Shown: in pieces, positions 34,378 to 44,888 of the stretch
Layout of the letters: each line of letters begins with the position of its first letter
Position numbering within the stretch: the first letter of the stretch is position 1
DNA from: Oryza sativa Japonica Group
Lineage: Eukaryota; Streptophyta; Magnoliopsida; Poales; Poaceae
Direction: 5' to 3'
NCBI RefSeq assembly: GCF_034140825.1
Contig: NC_089041.1
Location: 2,180,001 to 2,244,000, forward strand
Length of the DNA: 64,000 nucleotides
Program-made: the position numbers and the translations under genes
Notes under the pieces: model-generated
Databases searched by the model: none
Told to the model about the DNA's origin: nothing
What the model saw: the letters and a program-made list of their open reading frames with translations, nothing else

Positions 34378-34892
34378 TACATATAAACACATAAGCCAAA
34401 CAATAGGCTACAACAGAGCAGGCATGCTCGAAGTGCCAGCTGTGGTGAATGATGCCATTGCCGTGGAGGAACAAAGCTCCAGCTCCGGGGACCGACCGGA
34501 GAGGGGTATCGACGGCACGGTCAGAGGATCCTTATCCAGTACTTACATGGTGCTCGTTTGTACCCAAGATAATGTTAGAGCACGGAAAAGAACAAAACCA
34601 TTAACACATGATTAATTAAATTTTAATTATTATAAATTTAAAGAAGTAAGTTTACCTACTTACTTCGTTCCAATATAAACTGTAACTTAGTATATATCAT
34701 ATTTACATTAGATTGCACTTATATTAGAACTAGAAAAGTAATATTTTTAAGCAATTTATATATATAAAGTTTTTACGAAACACACCGTTAAGCAGTTTAA
34801 AAAAATACCAATAAAAATTGAAATAAAATATATATCTTAATTTTTTTAGGGTGCATATGCGTGCGAGTTGCGACGGTGTACATGTGAGCTTG

Positions 34893-35038
34893 GGGTGTGT
34901 TTAGTTTAAAAATAAGTTAAAGTTTGAAGAAAGTTAGGAGTTTGAAAAAAAAAAGTTAAAAATTTATGTGTGTAGAAAAGTTTTTATTGTAATATAATGT
35001 GATGAAAAGTTGAGAACACCGGGAAACTGAACACGGCC
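34893..35038. mobile_element. MITE related to the one at 20398
   Basis: The left end GGGTGTGTTTAGTTT and the reverse complement of the right end GGCCGTGTTCAGTTTCC are inverted repeats, flanked by TTG on both sides (34890-34892 and 35039-35041). The interior shares 'gtgatgaaaagttgaga' and 'gtgtgtagaaaag' with the element at 20398-20520. Length is 146 bp. Confidence 0.6.
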
Positions 35039-35309
35039 TTGGTCACTCGCTCCCTCCACAGAAAAAGTACTACGCCTACGGCATGGCCTGATCATGGTCA
35101 GGTCAGCGGCCACCGCCGGCTTTACGCAGAGCACACAGGCAGAGCTTTGACCTCCCCACGATTCCCCAAAACCGAATATTTTTTTTCTTCTTCTTACGGT
35201 TCCGGCCGGAGTACGTGCCACTCTACACTACTTGTACTAGAGAAGTATATACGGTACACGGTCTAGGACCTCCGAGATCTCCGCAAGATTTTTTTGCCAC
35301 GGATAATAA

Positions 35310-35625
35310 GGGTCCCCTGCCAAAATTTTACATCCTATCATATTAAATGTTTAAACACATACATAGAGTATTAAATATAAAAAAAATAACTAATTATACA
35401 GATTGCGTGTAAATTGCGAGACAAATCTTTCCTAATTGCTCCATGATTTGACAATGTGGTGCTACAGTAAATATTTGCTAATGATAGATTAATTAGACCT
35501 AATAAATTCGTCTCGCAGTTTACATGTGGAATCTATAATTTGTTTTGTTATTAGTCTACGTTTAATACTTTAAATATGTTGACACGCTACAACTTTACAC
35601 CCATAGTCCATAGATTTAAACACTT
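35310..35625. repeat. Diverged copy of a widespread grass MITE family
   Basis: The segment contains the word TAATAAATTCGTCTCGCAGTTT and GTGCTACAGTAA, which I recall from a very common grass element. Its outer ends are eroded and no target duplication is visible. No coding capacity. Confidence 0.5.
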
Positions 35626-36265
35626 CCTAAGGCAACTGACAACGTTAATAGTATTAGCTTTGTTTACTCTTATTGCGTCTCGGTGGCATTCGGTCCCAAC
35701 GTGCCAGCAAGGATTTATGCTGTCACGTTCATCACGGTCGTAGCCGTATGAAGCTCCTCGGCACCCAAGACGGGCCAGCCTCTAGTCGAAGCCGCGTTAG
35801 GGACGTCATGCTCCCGCGACGTGATGCCCCCCCTCCCCCACCAACCTCTTCCCTCCGAGCTCTAGCGGCCAGGGTACAAGCACGGCGACGAACCTACCAT
35901 TGTAGCTCATCGCCACTATGGGTCGGCTCAAGAAGAATCGTCATCGTCATTGAAGAGCCTACCGCCTTGGACAAGCTCAAGCTGACCAGATCCGCGTCGG
36001 AGAAGACCGTCCTCACCTTGATCCGGTCCACCAAGAGCTCACCACCCCTATCTAACCTTGATTCACGCAGCCGGGAAGCTCACCGACAATGCCGCCTCGA
36101 TCTACTCAAGAGGATGTTAGCGTGCGGGAGGAGAGGATGACACCAGCGTGTGGGGGAAGAGGTCGGTTGTGGAAGAGAATGGCACCGACGTGTGGAAGGA
36201 AGGGAGGAATGAGCTTCATTGATTGTGGCCCGTGGAAGAAGAAGGGTGGTGGCCGGTTGATGAGT
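35626..36265. other. GC-rich segment of unknown origin
   Basis: Bases about 35680-36260 are GC-richer than both flanks and open on the plus strand for 155 codons (starting MRLGGIRSQRASKD), with no recognised domain and a proline run (PPPPP). It ends at a perfect palindrome. It may be a captured gene fragment or part of a larger element whose ends I could not find. Confidence 0.35.
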
Positions 36266-36372
36266 CTCCTATGACGTAAAGTCAGAGGGACATTGTCACT
36301 GGCATGTGGGATTCAAGTCATATGAATCCCACATGCCAGTGACAATGTCCCTCTGACTTTACGTCATAGGAG
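36266..36372. repeat. Perfect 50-bp inverted repeat with 7-base loop
   Basis: The arms 36266-36315 and 36323-36372 are exactly complementary over 50 bases, separated by AGTCATA. The arms start CTCCTATGACGTAAAGTCAG and end GCATGTGGGATTCA. Either strand, if transcribed, would form an uninterrupted 50-bp hairpin. The words CATGTGGGA/TCCCACATG are common in rice MITEs, so this may be a very young MITE; no target duplication flanks it. Confidence 0.9.
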
Positions 36373-36925
36373 CGCGCTCTATGGCCGGTGGCGCGAGAGA
36401 AGAAGGGGTACAACTACTACGTACTGGTACGAATTCTTAAAGGTCTCAACTCTCAACGTTAGACTTTCTTTTTTCTTTTTACGTGTAATTCTCAAATGAG
36501 TACAACTACTGCTGGTACTATAATTCTGTTCCACGACGTACTCCCTCACTCTATCCATTAATATAAGCATATGTTTGGTAATTCTCAGCACACGTTACTG
36601 TGTCACCATACCGTTTGAAAACCGTTGGCCGCTGATAAAATTTGGTCAAGTTCTGTTATAACTGTAAAGTTCAGTTTGGGTTTTTTTTTTTAACTTGACC
36701 GGAAAACTAGGCGATTTATGTTCTCAAGCAAGCTCGGAAAGTCCGGTTTTCATAAAAACAAACCGATGTTCATCGGTTTTGTAAACTTTGTTCCGAACAT
36801 TAAAGTCGTTTTTAATCTCAACATTAATCTTCACTAAAACACCAACATTGATTATATTGCGGACTAAAAAGAGTATCACAGAAAATTGTCACATTCAATC
36901 TAACCTGCATAGAGAAGTAGGAGTA

Positions 36926-37123
36926 ATTCTTCCGTCCCAAAATATAAGCATTTTATAAAATTTTTTAATGGTATCTAACAAGCTAGAGAGATAAAACTAA
37001 ATAGGGACATTTATTCTTTTACCTGAGAAATGGGGATGTTCGTTTATTGGTTGAGAAAAGTAGGTACTATGTACTAAGAACTATAAGTTTTGAACGTAGC
37101 GAGGAGTATATTTTGGGACGGAG
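36926..37123. mobile_element. Stowaway-like MITE
   Basis: TA flanks both sides. TTCCGTCCCAAAATATAAGC near the left end faces TATATTTTGGGACGGAG at the right end. The left end has about three extra bases, so the exact border is uncertain. Confidence 0.6.
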
Positions 37124-37666
37124 TACATGTTTATTTACTGATATATTTAAGGGAGTACCCCATAAAACTCCCACCTTTAAACTAACATGCATAAACAAGT
37201 AAAGAGTAGTTCCGTCCAAAAAATACAGGGACTAGTGAAGTTTTTTTTTTACAAGAAGTACGAGAGTGGTAAAATTAAAAGGGGATATTTATTCTTTTAC
37301 CTGATAAATGACCTATGTTTAATATTGTTGAGAGAATAATAAGAAAGTAGGTAGAGAAATTGAGGTAAGAAAATATACGGAGAAGTTCTATATTTACACC
37401 ATATTAGTAGCGGTGTTATGGTATACTCACCTACCCGATAAGAGGGAGACCACCATCTATCTTATGGACCATCACTGTTAACCTAAATTCTACTGCAGTG
37501 AGAATCTATTTGCTTTATGTGTATTTTTTAGTGTTTATCCTACTATCATCATTAATCAGAGGGTGACAATTTAGTTTTCATCAGTTTACCTAATATAATT
37601 AGAATCCGCTATGATGTATAGGTATTTTGTTAGTTGTATGATAAATTTTGAATGCAACCAGGAGTA

Positions 37667-38059
37667 CTCCCTCCATCACATTTTAAATATAGCTGTAAGT
37701 TTCTAGATTCAATATTTAATCGTTCATCTTATTTAAAACTTTTTTATGGTTGTATTTTTATTATAAATAATATTTTATACATGACTTATATTTTTATTTT
37801 TTTTCGAAAGAAAATCAAATAAAACGAATGGTGAAACGTTGAATACGAAAACCCATGTTGACAGCAGCGGATCCACCTCCCGGGCAAGTCGGGCAGCCGC
37901 GCGGGCTCCGCTATTACCGTCACCACTATTGATAGCTATTGACACCCATAAAAATTAATCGATCACCGAAAAATACTATGGGCTTAATGATGATGCTGGC
38001 TCCACCACTGTACGTTGAATACGAAACCCACAACTACTCTTGAAATGAGACGGAGGGAG
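37667..38059. mobile_element. Stowaway-like MITE carrying a nested insertion
   Basis: The left end CTCCCTCCATCACATTTTAA and the reverse complement of the right end CCTCCCTCCGTCTCATTTCA are inverted repeats. The element is long for its family (393 bp) because a 149-bp element lies inside it at 37862-38010. Confidence 0.6.
37862..38010. mobile_element. Nested small element, possibly hAT-like
   Basis: The left end CAGCAGCGGATCCACC and the reverse complement of the right end CAGTGGTGGAGCCAGC are imperfect inverted repeats starting CAG. Flanking octamers CATGTTGA and TACGTTGA are similar but not identical, so an 8-bp target duplication is only likely. It interrupts the MITE at 37667-38059. Confidence 0.5.
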
Positions 38060-38157
38060 GTTTTTTTTTTTTTGGGAACAGTACTCCTTTCCAAGCTGCC
38101 GACTGCCGTTGCCGATTTTGAGGGCTGGGCCGGATATGGCTGACTGACTGACAATGT

Positions 38158-38168
38158 TACGTGACGTC
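38158..38168 (+). promoter_or_regulatory. G-box/C-box element upstream of PIL14
   Basis: TACGTGACGTC combines an ACGTG core with TGACGTC, a typical plant bZIP or bHLH target, and lies about 370 bases before the PIL14 ATG. It may be in the promoter or the leader. PIF-type factors bind G-boxes, so self-regulation is possible but unproven. Confidence 0.35.
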
Positions 38169-38537
38169 CCAAAGCAGGCAGGCCAAAAAAAAAAAAAACC
38201 GACGGTTCGTCAACCCGTCCTCTCCTCCTCCATACAAAAATGCTACGGACACGTCTCCCTCATTCTTTCTCCGCTTTAATTTCCCCGACGAAATCGAGCC
38301 CAACTACAACTATCCATCCATTTCTTCCACTAGACATCTCACCTTGCTTCCTCGCCACTCTCACTTCCTCTCCACGAGCAAGAGGAGCAAGAAGAACGAG
38401 GTCAGGTCAGGTCAGCTCAGCTCACTGCCATGATCACTGTACTCCAGTTCTTTGCTTCTTCCTCTTCTCTCTTTTGATTAGCTTTTCTGAATTTTCAGTG
38501 AAGTGTGACCTGCCGGCTGTCGAAGAATTGCGGCGCC

Positions 38538-40326
38538 ATGGATGCGGGTGCAACTGCAAGGTCGTCGTCGTCGTCGGCGATGATGATGAACCAGAAGAAG
38601 CCCTTGCTGTAATCAAGATTTTTCGTTTTCTTTTTCCTTTTTCTTTTTGATCTTGTGTTCTGTGTTGCTATGGTTCTTGATCGATGTAAAGATTGGAGGA
38701 TTTCGTTCTGTTTGCTTGCGTGGCGTAGCTCGGATGGCGAGCTGGTGGAGCTCCTGTGGCAGGACGGGGGCGTCGTCGCGCACGCGCAGACGCGCCACCG
38801 ATCGTCCGACGTCCTCGCCCGGAGCGGCGTCACCGGCGAGGAGGAGACGGCGTCCGCGTGGTTCGCGGATGGCGGTGGCGGCGGCGGCGGCGACGACGAC
38901 GCGCTGGGCCTGGGCATGGGCAGGGACATCTACTCGCAGCTCTGGCACAGCTTCGCCAATGTCGACGGGCACGCGGCGGGCGCGCTCGCGCTCGCGACGC
39001 CGACGCCGACGCCGCGGGCGGCGGCGAGGAGCGACGACGTGTCGAGCCGTCTCGACGAGGCCGACCTGAGCATCTGCGGCAGCAACGCGGTCGTGGCGCC
39101 GGCGCTGCCCGCGGACGACGACGACGACATCGACGCCGCCGCGCCGCGCGAGGAGGAGGAGGAGGAGGAGGAGGGGCCGGGCGCCGCGCGCGCCGCCGGC
39201 GCGTCGTCGTCGGGCGGGTCGGGGAGCGGGAGCGGGAGCTACCCGCTGTTCAAGCGGGGGAGGGAGGAGCTGGTTGACAGCCTTAGCGAGGTCGCCGACG
39301 AGACCCGGCCGTCGAAGCGGCCGGCGGCGAAGCGCCGGACTCGCGCCGCCGAGGTCCACAACCTGTCAGAGCGTGTAAGACCTCAAGAACACCAACCAAC
39401 CATTGATGGATAGATGGTGTTGCATCATTTGCAACAAGGTGAATGTTCTTGATTTTTTTTGCTGTTCTTGCTGCAGAGAAGAAGGGATAGGATCAATGAG
39501 AAGTTGAGAGCATTGCAAGAACTGGTACCTCATTGCAACAAGGTAAAATAATTTCTGCGAAAAGTTGTGGGAATTTTTGTTATCCTGTATAATAGTATAG
39601 TGTTCTTGGCTATTGCCATGGTTGAATTTTGTGGCAATTTGATGATTCTAGCTGTTTCTCAGACTGACAAAGCATCCATACTAGATGAAGCAATTGAGTA
39701 CTTGAAGTCCCTGCAAATGCAAGTTCAGGTTTGAAATCAAACTTTCCCCATTTCTCCACAGTAGCAATAGAATTTCAATCCTTCTGGATGAATCAAATCA
39801 CGGTGCCTGATTGTGAGACTGTTGCTTCATGTTCAGATCATGTGGATGACTACCGGGATTGTGCCGATGATGTTCCCCGGTACCCACCAGCTCATGCCAC
39901 CGATGGGCATGGGATTGAACACGGCATGCATGCCTGGGGCTCAAGCTCAAGGCCTGAATCAGATGCAAAGAACAACATATTACATGAACAATTCTCTGCC
40001 AAACCAGATGCCTCAGATCCCTTCTCCAGCTATGAATGCACCCAGTGTTCCAGACGATATGCAGAATGATAATCGCATCCGCGGGCCAAGAAATCCTTTT
40101 CTTCATTGCAATGATACACTGACAGCAACAGCTCAGGTTGATTATTATGTTAAATTTCATCATTACCGATCATTCAGACTTCAATTCTTGTTTATCTTAC
40201 AATATCAGTTCTTTTCAGGTGCCAGGTTTGTTTACCTATGGATCTCAAATTGCAGAACAAAATGAGATTCAGGAGTTACTCTCTGGCGCTGTCATTCCAT
40301 CCTCATCTGATGGGACCATAAAATAA
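38538..40326 (+). CDS. PIL14: PIF-like bHLH transcription factor (PIL14)
   Basis: Six exons: 38538-38608, 38729-39374, 39477-39542, 39663-39728, 39837-40136 and 40219-40326; 418 residues. Residues 28-44 ([17 protein letters not shown]) are the active-phytochrome-B-binding (APB) motif. An acidic stretch with a run of Glu follows in the middle. The bHLH is at 234-283 ([20 protein letters not shown]... ending QMQVQ); His234, Glu238 and Arg242 are the residues that read the G-box. No phytochrome A motif is evident. PIF-like factors act in the nucleus in light and temperature signalling. The last two exons are Met/Pro/Gln-rich and weakly conserved in the family. The name rests on recalled synteny with RH53. 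The ATG was chosen since the upstream frame in exon 1 is closed and this gives the usual short first exon. Confidence 0.88.
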
Positions 40327-42683
40327 GTAAGATGTTTTGATGGTCAGTACACAGTTCTTGATATTTCCAAACTTAAATGCAGCATGGACATGTACATGAA
40401 ACCTCCCTATAGATGCACTTGCACAACAATATGAGGTATATAAATCAGAGAATACATGGTATATCATTTTTTTGCGCTTAACCGCACTAATTTGTGTACT
40501 GAAACTAGTTGATTGTCGTCATTTGATCTAATTCCATCTTCTGATAGATCAGTTTTGGACACTTCAGTTCTGCTTTGGGCATTGTCTAGTCCTATCCTAT
40601 CAATAGATGAACTCTGGCTGTGGTTGTGCGTCCATTTCGTTCTTTCGCTGTTGCATTCAATAGACTATTTTGTCACATTAGAAAAAACAGTGGGCTAGTT
40701 CACAAACAATTGGGTTGAGCATCGCTTTCATGATATGGACATGATAAGCAGTGTATAGGGACTTGCATGAGGGATCAGCAACTAGCGAAAAACGCTACTA
40801 GTAGCACTGCATGTTGAGCAAGTTGTTGCCTCCTTGATGCTATCCTTAATATCTCGACAACCAATGCTTTCTTAACACGATTGCTGAAAGATAGGTTCAT
40901 TAGCTGATAAAGGTTATGATGATCTATAAAGAAACAAGTTTAGATTGACCATCTAAAACATAACTGAAGATGTCAGGGAAAATTAGACATGTGCAATGCC
41001 ATCTAGCATTATAAGAATACTTTCTTTCAGCATATAAAATTCACAGTCATTCCCAAGCAATATAATACTAGTGATGAAACAATGTTTTCCTCACTTTTTT
41101 TTTCTCATCATCATTGACTTGTTTGTTGTGCAGTGACCAACATGCAAACAACTAGGGGAGATAAACAAAGGAAGGCAGAACAACTGGTCCTAGAAGAATG
41201 ATTTGATTCCAAGATGCAGTTTGTGTCCTGTGAGTCGTGTAAGGCTGAAGCTTTGGGACACCACTCGGCAGTCGACACGTGTACACCGCCTCCTGATGCT
41301 ATTCTTATCTGAAGAGTATAGTGATCAACATCACCTTTCTGTTTCTGGAAGGGTTTTTGTCTATGGGAGATGAACTGGAGGATCCCTTTGCATAGATAAT
41401 CAAGACAACAGGAAGATGCTTCATATGATGCTACATGTATGGAAATGGCAGGCACCGGCAATATGTGAAGAATATAGTGGCTGTGTGGACTCAGCTTGAG
41501 CCGGCATCGCAAAAGCTGCACAAGAACACAACAGTGACAGTTTCACTCTTCTTTTAGCTGATGTTACTGTTATATGATGCCTGAGGGACATGCATCTGGT
41601 GAGTTCTTACAAGAACAAATCAAGGAACCAAATGACAGTTTTGGTTGCTATGTTGATTTTTCAACTGGATAAGCATAACCATCGGTTCTTCAAGATTGCA
41701 CATGGTCTAAAGCAGAAAAAGAACTTAGGTAGACTGAACCATGTACAATTCAGATATATGGCACATCAAGATCATTGGAAATGCGCAGATATCGGCAGAA
41801 ATTTTGCTCCTGAACAAAACAGCTACCACATCTGTATCTCCTCTTGCCTTGGTACTCATTGCCTCATCAATGTAACTTTCACCTTTCTCATGATCTTGAC
41901 TGTACTACTTGCAACTAGTCGAATTCCCTGCACAATTGTGCAGTAGACAGTATAGCAAATATGAAATTGCATTTCTTGTACATCTATAATCACATTATTC
42001 GATCAATCTCCATCATTATAATTTGGACTTAATTTGCACATTTCGCAACATATACATAATTTGCAAGAGAGGTTTTTGCAATGTCTGGTAGTGAAAATGC
42101 CAAAATGGGGGACTATGTTCTTCCTGTGTTAATGATAGTTAGCTGGTACACCGTTGCTTTGTCGTTAGTTAATCATGACAGGGATGTGCTTCATTAATCA
42201 CTACTTATAAAGTAATTAGTGAGTCCATTTCAGTCGCTATCAATCAAGATCTGAGCTTTTGGTCCGCATTTATACGTTGAGATTTGGTTCTCGCCCTAAA
42301 GTTGGATGTAGAGTATCTTGTTGGGAGAAAATGGCACATCGAGATTGACATAAACATATCATCCTTTTTTGTCAAAAGATGATGTTTATACGACAAGCCT
42401 TCAGTATGGAAGCATTGCAATGTTCAACAGTAGTACAAACTAACAAACACAAAAACAGCCAACGCACTACGTGGATCTCTTCCTATCACTATTCTTCCCT
42501 CAATTTGTTAATCTCTCTGCACCCAAAATCGTGTATTATCACTCTGATCAGCCAACAATTCAGGCAGATTAATTTTCTCTTTAAAAAAAATTAGGCAGAT
42601 TAACAGACTGTTCCATGAACAGCAGTTTGCAGGGATAGTTTTAATGCTCTTTTAAATTATTTTTTTCTACTGCAAACACAAAT
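40327..42683. other. 3' flank of PIL14, no further gene
   Basis: Frames of up to 136 codons occur on either strand (41111-41521 minus, 41590-41946 plus), but none shows a recognisable domain or splice pattern. The PIL14 3' untranslated region occupies the left part. Nothing else is supported. Confidence 0.4.
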
Positions 42684-42773
42684 GGGGTGGTGGCGCAGTT
42701 GGCTAGCGCGTAGGTCTCATAGCTAATGTTGTGAGTGATCCTGAGGTCGAGAGTTCGAGCCTCTCTCACCCCA
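42684..42773 (+). tRNA. Elongator tRNA-Met (CAT) with intron
   Basis: The cloverleaf is complete: acceptor GGGGTGG with TCACCCC, discriminator A, D arm GCGC...GCGC, anticodon loop CTCATAA and T arm GAGAG-TTCGAGC-CTCTC. A 16-base intron (gctaatgttgtgagtg, 42722-42737) sits one base 3' of the anticodon, as in plant elongator tRNA-Met genes. The A box (TGGCGCAGTTGG) and B box (GAGTTCGAGCC) are intact, CAA words precede the gene and a T-run (42777 onward) follows as Pol III terminator. The gene looks functional. The intron position and the lack of initiator features argue against initiator tRNA-Met. Confidence 0.95.
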
Positions 42774-42790
42774 AATTTTTTTCCTTTTTT
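42774..42790 (+). terminator. Pol III terminator of tRNA-Met
   Basis: Runs of seven and six T follow within a few bases of the tRNA 3' end, the usual RNA polymerase III stop. Confidence 0.7.
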
Positions 42791-43126
42791 CACTGCAAAC
42801 ATGAAACCTTAGCTAAACCCACATGAGTTCATGGAAAATTAAATATGAATTATTATTTTTTTGTAATGCTGCTTTTATATTTGTTCAGAGCAAACATGAA
42901 ACCTGAACCCACATGTGTTCAATGAAAATTAAATACTCCCTTTGCTTTTAATAAATGATATTGTTGACTATTAGAAATATGATGAATGGAATGACAAAAA
43001 CCGAGTGATTGCGTGTATCAGCTGTTCTTCCTGTTCATATGATCATATCGCCGGCGCCAGGGGCAATGGTTCAACTGCTGCATTCCTGTTCAATATCATC
43101 AGGGAGGCAAGGGCACAGCACAGTGT

Positions 43127-43130
<4 letters not shown>

Positions 43131-43160
<30 letters not shown>
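43131..43160. repeat. Poly(T) tract, 30 bases
   Basis: An unbroken run of 30 T directly precedes the left copy of the tandem duplication that holds the Mutator-like element. Read on the minus strand it is a poly(A), so a retroposed tail is possible, but no LINE, SINE or processed gene was found next to it. Confidence 0.7.
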
Positions 43161-43163
<3 letters not shown>

Positions 43164-43172
43164 CTCTGCGCT

Positions 43173-44888
43173 GTGCAGCCTACTTCTTCCAGCAATTTCT
43201 GCACAGATTTCTGTTTGGAGAAGGTGGAGTTCCCTTTTCAGCTTCACTGTTTAGTGATCTGTAATCTTTTCAGTCGGGTAAATAAAGACATTGATCATTC
43301 GATAGGAACAGAAAATGGAGTGTTTGCTTGGTAATGTAGATGTGGACCTAAATTAATTGGTTTTAGGCAAAATTTGCTACAGGACACCGAAAGATTGCGG
43401 TCTTTGCTGTGAGACACCTGAAGATCGTGTATTTGCTGGTGGACACTGCAAAAAAGTGGTAATTAGCTGCTGGATACTCCTCCCATTATTTTATTATTTC
43501 CGGTAAAAATGGAGAGAGAGAGTTGTGTAAGTACTAAAATGCCCTTGGACACTGTTCTTCCTCTCTCTCTCCTTTTCTTTTCCCAATTCTTCCTCGCGAC
43601 GGCGGCCGGCCCGAGCCAGGATGGCTCGGCCACGGTGGGGCGGCGGCGGCGGCGCATCACCGGGGTTCACCACCGACGGCGATGACGCACGGCGGCGGCC
43701 CGGCGCACGGATGAGGTCGGCAAAGCTTGGTTGTCGACGATGGCTCGCGGAATGTCTCGGCGGCGGCGCTTCACCTTGGATGAACGGCGATGGCTCAATT
43801 TCTTCAAAGGATTACCATGCATGCATGTCTTTCGTGTTAGAGAGGTCCATGTGAGGCTACCATGGCAAGGAATCGGATTGGGACTCACCGGAGAGGGAGA
43901 AATCGAAGATGGACCTCGGCGACCGGAGTTGGAGAAAGATGATGCCGATCTCTAAGATCGCTGCGCGACTGGATAGGGTACTTGGGGGTAAATGGAGAGG
44001 AGGTCGAGGTGAAGCTGATGGCGTGGTGGCTCGGCCTACAACGGTCCACTGCACCCGGAACGGTGACGACGTCGAGGCGGCGACGCGCAGAGCGCGCTCC
44101 AAGGCCGGCGATGACACGATGGCGTTCCCGTCGATCCGCTGCACAAGAGAGGATGGAATCAAAATGAAAAATCTTCGGCATGTTAAGGTAAGTATGGAAC
44201 GGTGGTGAGGCAGAGATGGAGATAGCTCTACGGTGACAGTGGGCATTGTCTTCTTCATGGCCGGCGAGGGATTTGAGGACAACGAAGAGATTGAGGGCTT
44301 CCTCTCTCAGTTTGGTCGACACTAGAGCCGGGGTTTACCGCCGACGGCGACGACGCATGACGGCTCGGCCATGGTGGAGCTCGGCGGCGGCGCAATGAGA
44401 AAGAGACGAACAGAGAAAGAGAGGAAGAAGAAGAATAGAGAAAGAGAGATTGACAAGTGGGCCCATGGGCAAACTTGTCTTTAACCAAAGTTTCTCTCTC
44501 CATTTTGATCTGAAATAATAAAATAATGGGAGGAGTGTCCAGCAGCTAATTACCACTTTTTTGCAGTGTCCACCAGCAAATACACGATCTTCGGGTGTCT
44601 CACAGCAAAGGCCGTAATCTTTCGGTATCCTGTAGCAAATTTTGCCTTGGTTTTAAGCCATGCCATTATGCAGATGTAATGTAGATGTGCAGCCTACATC
44701 TTCGCAGCAATTTATGCACAGATTCCTGTTTGGAGAAGGTGGAGATCCTTTTTCAGCTTCACTATTGAGGGATCTGTAATCTTTTTAGTCAGGTTAAACA
44801 ACACTCAATCAATAGAAACAGGAAATGGAGTCTTTGCTTGATAATGTAGATGTGGACATAAATTAAGTTATTTTAAGCCATGGCATTC
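43173..44888. repeat. Tandem duplication of about 200 bp, left copy split by a transposon
   Basis: GTGCAGCCTAC, GCACAGATT, CTGTTTGGAGAAGGTGGAG, TCAGCTTCACT, GATCTGTAATCTTTT and AATGTAGATGTGGAC occur in order at 43173-43365 and again at 44687-44880. The left copy is interrupted after AATTAATTGGTTTTA and resumes at AGCCATGCCATT (44656); the right copy runs on as AATTAAGTTATTTTAAGCCATGGCATT. Confidence 0.8.
43366..44646. mobile_element. Mutator-like element with long TIRs, Pack-type candidate
   Basis: Terminal inverted repeats of about 155 bases (43366-43520 and 44492-44646) begin GGCAAAATTTGCTACAGGA and are nearly identical. A perfect 9-bp target duplication TTGGTTTTA lies at 43357-43365 and 44647-44655, the Mutator length. 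The 970-base interior is GC-rich, with no transposase recognised, unlike the AT-rich surroundings. It holds two related blocks near 43610-43700 and 44325-44400 sharing GGCTCGGCCA and ACCGACGGCGA-type words in a different order. Such non-autonomous elements in rice often carry captured gene fragments (Pack-MULEs); the source gene is not identifiable here. Open frames of 99 to 145 codons on both strands show no known domain. Confidence 0.88.

Noticed and set aside
35673-36140. 155-codon frame beside the palindrome
   Set aside because: No domain, no introns or promoter; kept only as a GC-rich segment of unknown origin.
38613-39359. 248-codon minus-strand frame opposite PIL14 exon 2
   Set aside because: An Arg/Pro-rich shadow of a GC-rich exon; the plus strand has the APB motif and joins to the bHLH exons.
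41111-41521. 136-codon minus-strand frame downstream of PIL14
   Set aside because: No recognised motif, no splice support; composition is not coding-like.
42931-42970. Stowaway-like end (CTCCCTTTGCTTTTAATAAA)
   Set aside because: No matching second end was found; at best a solitary fragment.
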